Shown here: positions 1-5,452 of the stretch, piece by piece
How positions within the stretch are numbered: the first letter of the stretch is position 1
How the letters are laid out: the number at the start of each line of letters is the position of its first letter
Source of the DNA: an uncultured Oscillospiraceae bacterium
GTDB lineage: Bacteria > Bacillota > Clostridia > Oscillospirales > Oscillospiraceae
Length of the DNA: 6,165 nt
Assembly (NCBI GenBank): GCA_905234575.1
Contig: CAJOIG010000128.1
Location: 1-6,165, forward strand
Direction: 5' to 3'
Program-made: the position numbers and the translations under genes
Notes under the pieces: model-generated
What the model was told of the DNA's origin: nothing
The model's input: only the letters and a program-made list of their open reading frames with translations
The model's database searches: none

Positions 1-245
1 GTGATCTCATAGGGGATATGGTCCAGGACCAGGGTGACGGTGCCGTGCTTCACGCCCGTATCCCGCACGTCGCCGTCCGCGAACACGGCGTGGACCTCCG
101 GCGGCCGCGCGGCGGTGCACACGTCCCAGTCGTGGGGCTCGCGTCCGGAAAGGCGGTCGCGCACGCAGCCGCCCACGGCGTAGGCGGCATAGCCCGCCCC
201 GTGCAGGCGGGAGAGAATGGCCTCGATGGGCGCGGGCAGGACCAT
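1..245 (-). CDS. cca: CCA tRNA nucleotidyltransferase, N-terminal part (3' end outside window)
   Basis: Adds or repairs the 3' CCA end of tRNAs in the cytoplasm, using CTP and ATP. Only the first 81 codons are present. The visible part is the start of the class II nucleotidyltransferase head domain (poly(A) polymerase/CCA-adding family). The nucleotide-binding motif AVGGCVRDRL lies at residues 23-32. It is followed by HDWDVCT at 38-44, whose D39 and D41 are the family's metal-binding aspartates, and by GVKHGTVTL near residues 65-73. The ATG at 245-243 is chosen because AAAGGAG lies 7 nt upstream (259-253) and a good promoter lies just beyond it. The gene appears to be transcribed alone, separated from cstA by a strong terminator. 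Whether it adds only A, only CC, or all three bases cannot be read from this fragment. The family call is firm. Confidence 0.92.
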   Translation of the reverse strand, partial: MVLPAPIEAILSRLHGAGYAAYAVGGCVRDRLSGREPHDWDVCTAARPPEVHAVFADGDVRDTGVKHGTVTLVLDHIPYEI

Positions 246-273
246 GGCGGCGCTCCTTTCGCGGTTTTTGACT

Positions 274-302
274 ATTATACTATGTTGCGAACCATCCCGC
301 AA
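274..302 (-). promoter_or_regulatory. Predicted sigma-A promoter of cca
   Basis: On the minus strand a perfect -10 TATAAT (279-274) is preceded by exactly 17 nt and a -35 TTGCGG (302-297, which matches only the TTG of the consensus). Transcription would start near 267, giving a leader of about 21 nt that contains the cca ribosome binding site. The perfect -10, ideal spacing and position make this convincing despite the weak -35. Confidence 0.75.
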
Positions 303-321
303 TAATCGTCTTTATCGGTGA

Positions 322-335
322 AAACAGCGCTGTTT
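322..335. repeat. Perfect 14-bp palindrome upstream of the cca promoter
   Basis: AAACAGCGCTGTTT is its own reverse complement with no spacer, so it cannot form an RNA hairpin as it stands but would suit a dimeric DNA-binding protein. Its centre (328.5) lies about 61.5 bp upstream of the predicted cca start (267), a spacing seen for class I activators. It sits between the cstA terminator and the cca promoter. One such palindrome could occur by chance in 6 kb, so an operator role is only a suggestion. Confidence 0.35.
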
Positions 336-361
336 GTCCGGCAAGAGAGCAGCGGGGGAGC

Positions 362-385
362 TCGAGGGGGCAAGGCCCGCCTCGA
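362..385. repeat. GC-rich inverted repeat in the cstA-cca intergenic region
   Basis: Arms TCGAGG-GGGC and GCCC-G-CCTCGA pair around an AAG loop with one bulged G. On the plus strand a run of six T follows only about 10 nt later, too far for an ordinary terminator, and no plus-strand gene ends here. On the minus strand it lies downstream of the cstA terminator. Role unknown. Confidence 0.3.
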
Positions 386-415
386 ATGGGATGCCTTTTT
401 TGCCGGCGAAGACGA

Positions 416-447
416 CAAAAAACCGGCCCTGCCGAAGCAGAGCCGGT
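416..447 (-). terminator. Rho-independent terminator of the orf166-cstA unit
   Basis: Read on the minus strand, an 11-bp stem (447-437 with 432-422, one U-G wobble) is capped by a UUCG tetraloop closed by C-G. It is followed at once by a run of six U (422-417, the first also the last stem base). It begins about 22 nt after the cstA stop codon. This is a textbook intrinsic terminator and separates cstA from cca. Confidence 0.93.
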
Positions 448-469
448 CTTTCGATTGCTTGGGAAGCGC

Positions 470-2268
470 TTACGCCTTCTTGGCCTTCTTGGAGAAGATG
501 GTCTGGAAGCCCTCGATGACGAGGATGATGGCGAGGACGACCATGGCGATGGCGAAGATGAGCTGGAACCAGTCGCCCCAGGCGGCGAGGCCGCCGTTGA
601 GCTTCTTGAAGATGGTGATGACAAGGCTGCACAGCGTGGCGCAGAGCATGAACACCATGGGGATGTAGAACATCTTGTTGTTCTTGCCGATGTTGCCGAG
701 CCAGGCGCAGACGGCCATCAGAGCGAGACCGGCGAGCAGCTGGTTCGCGGCGCCGAACAGACCCCAGATCTGGCTGAGGGACAGACCGCCCAGGATGCAG
801 CCGATGAGGACCATGATGAGGGTGCCGGTCAGGGGGTGGCAGAGGCTTGCGGAAGCCGCGGGCGTCCTTCCAGTTCGTCTCGCCTTCCTTGAGGAAGAGC
901 TCGGAGAACATGAAGCGGCTCAGACGGGTGGCGGTGTCGAGGGAGGTCAGGGCGAAGACGGACACAGCCAGGGTCAGCAGGGCGTGGATAGTGCCGCTGC
1001 CGCCGAACATGGCGGCGATACCGGAGGCGAAGGCGACGGCCGGGGAGCCGAACGCGCCGTCCACATACTGGTTGTAGACCATGCCGACGGCGATCAGGGA
1101 GATGACGCCGAGGGCGGACTCGATGAGCATCGCGCCGTAGCCGATGGGCTTCGCGTCACGCTCGTTGGAGAGCTGCTTGGAGGTGGTGCCGGAGGCGACC
1201 AGGCTGTGGAAGCCGGAGCAGGCGCCGCAGGGCGGGGAACAGGCCGCCGAGCTTGGTGGACCAGCCGGTGAAGGCGGGGACCTCGAGCTTCATGCCGCCG
1301 ATGGTGGAGACGACGATGCCGACGATGGCGACGATCATCATGCCGTACAGCAGGAAGGAGGAGAGATAGTCGCGGGGCTGGAGCAGGATCCACACGGGCA
1401 CCAGGGAGGCGATCGCGATGTAAACGCCGATGAACACGATCCAGAAGGTGCGGCTGGCAACCAGACCGACCTTGAGGCCGAGGAACAGGAACGCGAGGAT
1501 GCAGACGATGCCGAGGATGGTGGCGGGGACGGTCTTCAGGCCGGCCTTGTTGGTCAGGAGGCCGTACACGATCGCGAGGACGATGAACAGCATGGAGACC
1601 ATTGCGGTGGTTTCATTAGGATTGACGCCGATTGTCTCAACTCTGTCACCAAGAGTTTTGTTTCCATTTTCATCAAGGACGAATTGACCATCCTCATCCT
1701 TAAGATAATTAGTATGGGCGCTCTTGGTATTATCTGTGGAGAAGCCAAAATGACGGGTTTCTCCTTCGATTAGCTGATATGTAGCCGTGTTCTCCGTATC
1801 GGGAGCAGCAAAGGTGCCGGCCACGACGTTCACGAAGGAGGCCACGACCAGGACGAGGACCAGGAGCGCGAAGATCAGGAACAGCTTATGGGCGCGGGGA
1901 CCCATGGAGTCCTTGATAACGTCGCCGATGGACTTGCCGCCGTGACGCACGGACGCGAACAGGGAGCCGAAGTCGTGCAGGCCGCCGAAGAAGATGCCGC
2001 CGATGACGCACCACAGGAACACGGGGACCCAGCCGAACACGGAGGCCTGGACCGGTCCGTTGATGGGGCCGGCGCCCGCGATGGAGGAGAAGTGGTGGCC
2101 CATCAGCACGACCGGCTTCGCGGCGACGTAGTCTACGCCGTCGTCCAGCTCGACCGCCGGGGTCTTGCGATTGGGGTCAACGCCCCACTGCTTTGCCAGC
2201 CAGGAGCCATAGAAAACATAGCCGATGACCAGCAGGACGATTGCTGCCAGGATGATTACGAGTGCCAT
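470..2268 (-). pseudogene. cstA: Carbon starvation protein A family transporter, broken by two frameshifts
   Basis: CstA-family integral membrane proteins import peptides or pyruvate (E. coli CstA, BtsT). The ATG at 2268-2266 has AGGAG 8 nt upstream. Frame one gives 347 native residues, with the signature GHHFSSIAGAGPINGPVQ at 57-74, about seven membrane segments (near 3-20, 81-96, 129-150, 222-238, 247-268, 274-292, 303-325) and QPRDYLSSF at 297-305. The homology then jumps frame at about 1227 to GACSGFHSLVASGTTSKQLS and further membrane segments. It jumps again at about 845 to HPLTGTL, WGLFGAANQLL and a lysine-rich tail ending in TAA at 472-470. All three minus frames are used. Rejoined, the protein would be about 605 residues. 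As it stands, translation stops at 1156 after 370 residues, the last 23 of them foreign. No small YbdD/YjiX-type partner follows. Family certain; real pseudogene likely, sequencing error possible. Confidence 0.9.
1611..1800 (-). other. AT-rich patch encoding a long polar loop inside cstA
   Basis: A hand count gives 80 G or C in these 190 bases (42%), against 40 of 60 (67%) in each adjoining 60-base block (1501-1560 and 1801-1860). It encodes about residues 154-220 of CstA, between the third and fourth membrane segments. The stretch is polar and rich in Asp, Asn, Glu and Thr, for example YLKDEDGQFVLDENGNKT. Codons rare elsewhere in the window (CTA, AGA, AAT, CTT) are used here. The frame stays open across it. 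From memory of the family this loop is usually much shorter, so an in-frame insertion or a recombined segment from a lower-GC source is likely, but this rests on recall rather than an alignment. Confidence 0.7.
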
Positions 2269-2282
2269 GACAAAATCTCCTA
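2269..2282 (-). promoter_or_regulatory. cstA ribosome binding site overlapping the orf166 stop codon
   Basis: On the minus strand AGGAG (2281-2277) lies 8 nt before the cstA ATG and shares two bases with the TAG stop of the upstream gene (2282-2280). The overlap suggests that a ribosome terminating on orf166 can restart on cstA, tying the expression of the two genes. Confidence 0.8.
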
Positions 2283-2780
2283 CTCTAAAAAATTTATATT
2301 GCTGAAGAGCTTCCTGAGGGTCTTGCCCAGCCGGTTGCAGGACAGGGCGCCGGAGGAGGTCTCTATGGCAATCACGCGGAAGTTGCTGAAGCCGTGGAGC
2401 AGGAACATATAGCTCTTGCTGCGGCGCTGTGCTTTTATGTAGTCGGCGGCGTCGGGGTCCACCCGGTCCGCCAGGAGGATGAGGGCGACGTCGGTACTGC
2501 GGTGGATGGCGCTGGGCTTCGCCCGGGACAGGCCCTCCTCCCATGCCCGGTCGGCCAGAGCCTGCGCGTCCGCGAGGGTCAGGTGGTCGAGAGTCTGGAA
2601 GAAGATGTACTCGTGGGCGTCGCACTCGGTGTACTTCGCGCTCTTGAGGAGGAAGTACTGCTCCTCGTGGGAGTGGAACGCGGCCTCCGCCGTAAAGGGC
2701 TCCGCCGGGGCCTCGCGGTCGATGTCGTAGTAGACCTGAAACAGAGGCAGAACGCGGTCCAGCGCGGCGGCAGCGGTCAT
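2280..2780 (-). CDS. Conserved-looking hypothetical protein, 166 aa, coupled to cstA
   Basis: I do not recognise the family. The ATG at 2780-2778 has GGGAGG 6 nt upstream (2792-2787) and a strong promoter about 50 bp further up, so the start is well supported. The protein is soluble, with no signal peptide or membrane segment. It has an alpha/beta look: an acidic and helical first half with HSHEEQYFLLKSAKY at 36-50 and HEYIFFQTL at 56-64, then a hydrophobic strand VALILLADRV at 98-107. A basic stretch RRSKSYMFLLHGF follows at 119-131, then FRVIAIE at 134-140 and a basic C-terminal helix. It is the first gene of a two-gene unit with cstA, 11 bp apart. A regulatory or accessory role towards the transporter is inference from position only. 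It is intact although its partner is broken. Confidence 0.85.
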   Translation of the reverse strand: MTAAAALDRVLPLFQVYYDIDREAPAEPFTAEAAFHSHEEQYFLLKSAKYTECDAHEYIFFQTLDHLTLADAQALADRAWEEGLSRAKPSAIHRSTDVALILLADRVDPDAADYIKAQRRSKSYMFLLHGFSNFRVIAIETSSGALSCNRLGKTLRKLFSNINFLE

Positions 2781-2827
2781 AGCGGTCCTCCCGGATTCAT
2801 TACGAAATTGTGAACTCGTACCTTGTT

Positions 2828-2856
2828 ATTTTAATGCCTTTTTTCAAATATGACAA
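2828..2856 (-). promoter_or_regulatory. Predicted sigma-A promoter of the orf166-cstA unit
   Basis: On the minus strand TTGTCA (2856-2851, five of six matches) is followed by exactly 17 nt and TAAAAT (2833-2828, five of six). The predicted start is near 2821, giving a leader of about 41 nt. Just upstream lie two A6 runs and a T5 run about one helical turn apart (2890-2895, 2878-2883, 2871-2875), which could act as an UP element or bend the DNA. No operator is obvious, although a transporter of this family would be expected to be controlled by carbon supply. Confidence 0.8.
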
Positions 2857-2867
2857 GACTTTTATGT

Positions 2868-2898
2868 CGATTTTTGCAAAAAAGCGAAGAAAAAATCG
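2868..2898. repeat. AT-rich inverted repeat between orf121 and orf166
   Basis: Arms CGATTTTT (2868-2875) and AAAAATCG (2891-2898) pair across a 15-base loop. It lies 7 bases after the orf121 stop codon. As a terminator it would be poor: the stem is AT-rich and no U run follows on either strand. It may be a weak terminator, or a by-product of the A and T tracts upstream of the next promoter. Confidence 0.35.
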
Positions 2899-2904
2899 GC
2901 AGTT

Positions 2905-3270
2905 TTACGGGTTTGGGGCGTCGGACCCGGGCTTTCCGAAGCGCGCCTCGGGGATTCGGGTCTCCAGCTCGGTCATGAGCGCCCGCGCCGCGTTCGTCCC
3001 CGGCAGGCGGACCTGGATGAGCTCCGCGTCGTCCTTCCCGCAGATCACGAGGTTTTCGACGCCGAGGCTGGCCTTTTTCGCGGCGATGCGCTCTACCCGG
3101 CGGAAGACCCGGCCCACCTCCCGGTAGGGAATGTAATAGGTCCGCAGCCCGGCGCGGCAGTACAGCCGCAGCTCCCCCAGGCGCAGCTTCCCCGCGGGCT
3201 TCGCGGCGCGGTATTCGGAGACCAGGGCGGCCCCGTCCTCCTCGGCGGAGGCAAGCGGATAGAACTTCAT
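2905..3270 (-). CDS. Hypothetical protein, 121 aa, possible PH-like fold
   Basis: I cannot name this protein. The ATG at 3270-3268 follows AAGGAGGAG with a 6-nt spacer, so the start is secure, and a good promoter lies about 50 bp upstream. There is no signal peptide or membrane segment. The core alternates short strands with a helix: KLRLGELRLYCRAGLRTYY at 28-46, then IPYREVGRVFRRVERI at 47-62, ENLVICGKD at 72-80, ELIQVRLP at 83-90 and a helix ARALMTELETRIPEA at 95-109. A run of beta strands followed by one C-terminal helix recalls bacterial pleckstrin-homology-like domains; this is a guess from pattern, not a match. The last dozen residues are likely disordered (GKPGSDAPNP). It is transcribed on its own between the arg operon and the cstA unit. 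Confidence 0.8.
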   Translation of the reverse strand: MKFYPLASAEEDGAALVSEYRAAKPAGKLRLGELRLYCRAGLRTYYIPYREVGRVFRRVERIAAKKASLGVENLVICGKDDAELIQVRLPGTNAARALMTELETRIPEARFGKPGSDAPNP

Positions 3271-3319
3271 GGTCGGCTCCTCCTTCGGAAAAGCATCGAA
3301 AAATGGATGGTTCGGCCCC

Positions 3320-3348
3320 ACTATAGCACGTTTCCGGGGAATTGTCCA
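3320..3348 (-). promoter_or_regulatory. Predicted sigma-A promoter of the 121-aa gene
   Basis: On the minus strand TGGACA (3348-3343, five of six) is followed by 17 nt and TATAGT (3325-3320, five of six), with a TG one base before the -10 (extended -10). The predicted start is near 3313, giving a leader of about 43 nt. It begins only a few bases beyond the arg terminator hairpin, so the gene is probably independent of the arg operon. Confidence 0.8.
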
Positions 3349-3350
3349 CG

Positions 3351-3390
3351 GAAAGCAAAGGTCCCCGATCCAGCATACGAGATCGGGGAC
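3351..3390 (-). terminator. Terminator at the end of the argJBD operon
   Basis: On the minus strand a perfect 10-bp stem, GTCCCCGATC with GATCGGGGAC (3390-3381 and 3370-3361), encloses a 10-base loop and starts 9 nt after the argD stop. The following tract is CTTTGCTTTC, T-rich but interrupted, so termination may be less than complete. No gene on the plus strand would use it. Confidence 0.75.
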
Positions 3391-3398
3391 GATCGTAT

Positions 3399-4562
3399 TC
3401 AGTTCGCGCAGGCGTCCCGCAGGACGGAAACGGCCCGGTCCAGCAGGTCGAGCGGGATGTTCAGCGCGGGCAGCAGGCGGACCTTCGTCTTCGCGGTGAG
3501 GACGAGAACGCCGTTTTCCCGGCAGGCGGCGACGACGTCGGCGGCGGGCTTTTCCGTCTCCACGCCCAGCATGAGGCCCATGCCGGTGACGGCCTTCACC
3601 CCCGGCGCGCCGGAAAGCGCTTTCACGATGCGGTCTGAGCGCTCCCGGACCCCCGCGAGGACGTCGTCCGTCAGCCGTCCGAGGACGTTCAGCGCCCCGG
3701 CGCAGACGGCGGGGTTCGCGCCGAAGGTGGAGCCGTGGTCCCCGGGACCGAGGACGTGCTCCACGCGCGCGCCCAGCAGGCACGCCCCGATGGGAAGCCC
3801 GCCGCCGAGGCCCTTCGCCGTGGTGACCACGTCCGGCCGGAGACCGAGGTTCATGTACCCGAACAGCGCGCCGGAGCGGCCGTTGCCGACCTGCACCTCG
3901 TCCGCCATGAGCAGGAGATCGAACTCCGCCGCCACGGCTTTCATCTCCTCCACGAAGTCCGCCGGCAGGGGCAGGACCCCGCCCTCGCCCTGGACGGCTT
4001 CAAAGAGGATGGCGGCGCATTTGTTCTCCGCCGCGAGGGCCCGCAGGCCCGCCGGGTCCGCCGGGTCCGCGTAGAGAAAGCCCGGCGTCAGCGGCGTGAA
4101 CTTCTCGTGGAACACGTCCTGTCCGGTGGCGGCGAGGGTGGTGATGGTCCGGCCGTGGAAGCTGTTTTTCAGCGTGATGATGCGGTAAAACTCCGGGCCC
4201 TTCGCCTCCTGCGCCCATTTCCGGGCGACCTTGATGGCGCACTCGTTCGCCTCCGCGCCGGAGTTTCCGAAAAAGACCTTCTTCATGCCCGTCCGCTCGC
4301 ACAGCGCCGCGGCGAGCTGAGCGCCCGGCGCTGTGTAATAGAGGTTCGAGGCGTGCTGCAGGGCATGGAGCTGCGCCGTCACCGCGGCGGCCCAGCTCTC
4401 GTCCGCGAGGCCGAAGGTGTTCACGGCGATGCCGGTGCCGAGGTCGATGTATTCCTTTCCGTTCTCGTCCCAGACGAGGCTGCCCTGCCCCCGGACCAGC
4501 TCCACCGGGAACCGGGCGTAGGTGGGCGCGACGTACGCGCGGTCGAGCTCTTTTGTCGTCAT
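3399..4562 (-). CDS. argD: Acetylornithine aminotransferase
   Basis: A PLP-dependent class III aminotransferase that converts N-acetylglutamate 5-semialdehyde and glutamate to N-acetylornithine and 2-oxoglutarate in arginine synthesis. The 387 residues are the usual full length. Visible motifs are GNSGAEANE at 99-107 (cofactor phosphate binding), FHGRT at 135-139, EAVQGEGG at 188-195, DEVQVGNGRSG at 221-231 with D221 contacting the PLP ring nitrogen, TTAKGLGGGLPIGA at 247-260 with K250 as the Schiff-base lysine, HGSTFGANP at 276-284, and the substrate arginine region VRLLPALNIP at 361-370. DEVQVGNGR replaces the commoner DEVQTGxGR, a small change. The ATG overlaps the argB stop by ATGA, which fixes the start. 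A relaxed second role as succinyldiaminopimelate aminotransferase is known for some relatives and cannot be excluded, but the neighbours point to arginine. It is the last gene before the terminator. Confidence 0.96.
   Translation of the reverse strand: MTTKELDRAYVAPTYARFPVELVRGQGSLVWDENGKEYIDLGTGIAVNTFGLADESWAAAVTAQLHALQHASNLYYTAPGAQLAAALCERTGMKKVFFGNSGAEANECAIKVARKWAQEAKGPEFYRIITLKNSFHGRTITTLAATGQDVFHEKFTPLTPGFLYADPADPAGLRALAAENKCAAILFEAVQGEGGVLPLPADFVEEMKAVAAEFDLLLMADEVQVGNGRSGALFGYMNLGLRPDVVTTAKGLGGGLPIGACLLGARVEHVLGPGDHGSTFGANPAVCAGALNVLGRLTDDVLAGVRERSDRIVKALSGAPGVKAVTGMGLMLGVETEKPAADVVAACRENGVLVLTAKTKVRLLPALNIPLDLLDRAVSVLRDACAN
4050..4067. repeat. Exact tandem duplication of 9 bp inside argD
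   Basis: CGCCGGGTC occurs twice in a row (4050-4058 and 4059-4067) and encodes the repeated Ala-Asp-Pro of ADPADPAG near ArgD residues 165-172, in a surface-like segment between conserved motifs. It keeps the frame. Short in-frame slippage is the simplest explanation. Confidence 0.6.
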
Positions 4563-5452
4563 GGTTCCTGCGCCTCCGTGTAAAACTCCTTGTTTTCCAT
4601 GACCATGGTGCCGGCGCCCTCGTTCGTAAGGATCTCGAGGAGGATCGAGTGGCTGACCCGGCCGTCCAGGATGATGACCCGGCCCACGCCCCGGTGGATG
4701 GCGTCGATGCAGCACTCCACCTTCGGGATCATGCCGCCCGCGATGACGCCCTCCTCGAAAAGCTCCACGGCCTCGTCCAGGTCCACGCAGGGGATGAGGG
4801 TATCGGGGTCGTCCTTGTCCCGCAGGATGCCGGGCACGTCCGTCATCATGAACAGCCGCTCCGCCCCCATGGCCCCCGCCACCCAAGCGGCGGCGGTGTC
4901 GGCGTTGATGTTGTAGATGTTCCCCTCGTCGTCGCAGCCCAGGGTGGAGATGACGGGCACATAGCCCGCCGCCATCACGTCCCGGACCACCGAGACGTCC
5001 ACCGCCGTGATCCGCCCGACGTAGCCGAGGGCCGGGTCCCGCTGCACGGCGGAGATCATCCGGCTGTCGATGCCGGAGAGGCCCACGGCGTTCACGCCCT
5101 TGCGCTGCAGAAGCGCCACGAGGTCCTTGTTCACCTTCCCGGCGAGGACCATCTGCACGACGTCGATGGTGTCGGCGTCCGTGACCCGCAGGCCGTCGAT
5201 GAACCGGGCCTCCTTGCCGAGCTTTTTGAGGGTGGCGGAGATCTCCGGCCCGCCCCCGTGGAGCAGCACCACCTGCACGCCGATCATGTGCAGCAGAGCG
5301 ATGTCCTCCATCACCTGGTTTTTGAGCTCCTCGCTCACCATGGCGTTGCCGCCGTATTTCACGGCGATGATGCGGCCCCGGTATTTCTGGATGTACGGCA
5401 TGGCCTGGACGAGCGTCTCCGCCCGTTCGGCCGCCAGCGCAAAGTCGATCAT
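4559..5452 (-). CDS. argB: Acetylglutamate kinase, predicted arginine-inhibited type
   Basis: Phosphorylates N-acetyl-L-glutamate with ATP, the second step of arginine synthesis (amino acid kinase family, cytoplasmic). The 297 residues carry KYGGNAM at 32-38 (catalytic lysine K32), the glycine-rich HGGGP at 65-69, FIDGLRVTD at 84-92 (acetylglutamate contact R89), YNINADTAAAWVAG at 180-193, TDVPGIL at 204-210 and GGMIPKV at 239-245 with K244. About 28 residues precede the first strand, whereas the insensitive E. coli enzyme starts nearly at it. The C-terminus has SHSILLEILTNEGAGT at 267-282, close to the signature of arginine-sensitive hexameric kinases. Feedback inhibition by arginine is therefore predicted, not shown. 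The ATG overlaps the argJ stop by ATGA and the TGA overlaps the argD start in the same way, so the three genes are translationally coupled. GGAG lies 10 nt before the ATG. Confidence 0.97.
   Translation of the reverse strand: MIDFALAAERAETLVQAMPYIQKYRGRIIAVKYGGNAMVSEELKNQVMEDIALLHMIGVQVVLLHGGGPEISATLKKLGKEARFIDGLRVTDADTIDVVQMVLAGKVNKDLVALLQRKGVNAVGLSGIDSRMISAVQRDPALGYVGRITAVDVSVVRDVMAAGYVPVISTLGCDDEGNIYNINADTAAAWVAGAMGAERLFMMTDVPGILRDKDDPDTLIPCVDLDEAVELFEEGVIAGGMIPKVECCIDAIHRGVGRVIILDGRVSHSILLEILTNEGAGTMVMENKEFYTEAQEP

Noticed and set aside
473..492. GCCTTCTTG repeated twice at the cstA 3' end
   Set aside because: It only encodes the lysine-rich KKAKKA tail, common in membrane proteins.
386..892. 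Long plus-strand open frames opposite cstA
   Set aside because: They are antisense shadows with highly acidic or low-complexity translations, no ribosome binding site and no family resemblance; the minus strand encodes recognisable CstA.
842..1230. Programmed ribosomal frameshifting in cstA
   Set aside because: Neither junction has a heptameric slippery site, the first lacks several conserved residues, and two different shifts would be needed. Mutation or error is simpler.
2290..2310. Separate promoter for cstA (TATAAA on the minus strand)
   Set aside because: No -35 element lies at a suitable distance, and the sequence is simply the AT-rich end of orf166.
2269..2625. N-terminal extension of CstA in the same frame
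   Set aside because: The extension is Arg/Pro-rich and overlaps orf166; the ATG at 2268 has a proper ribosome binding site and begins the first membrane segment.
2868..2898. Inverted repeat as a firm terminator of the 121-aa gene
   Set aside because: AT-rich stem, 15-base loop and no U run after it; kept only as a repeat.
3271..3783. Minus-strand frame extending upstream of the 121-aa gene
   Set aside because: It overlaps argD in another frame and crosses the terminator and promoter; the ATG at 3270 with AAGGAGGAG is the clear start.
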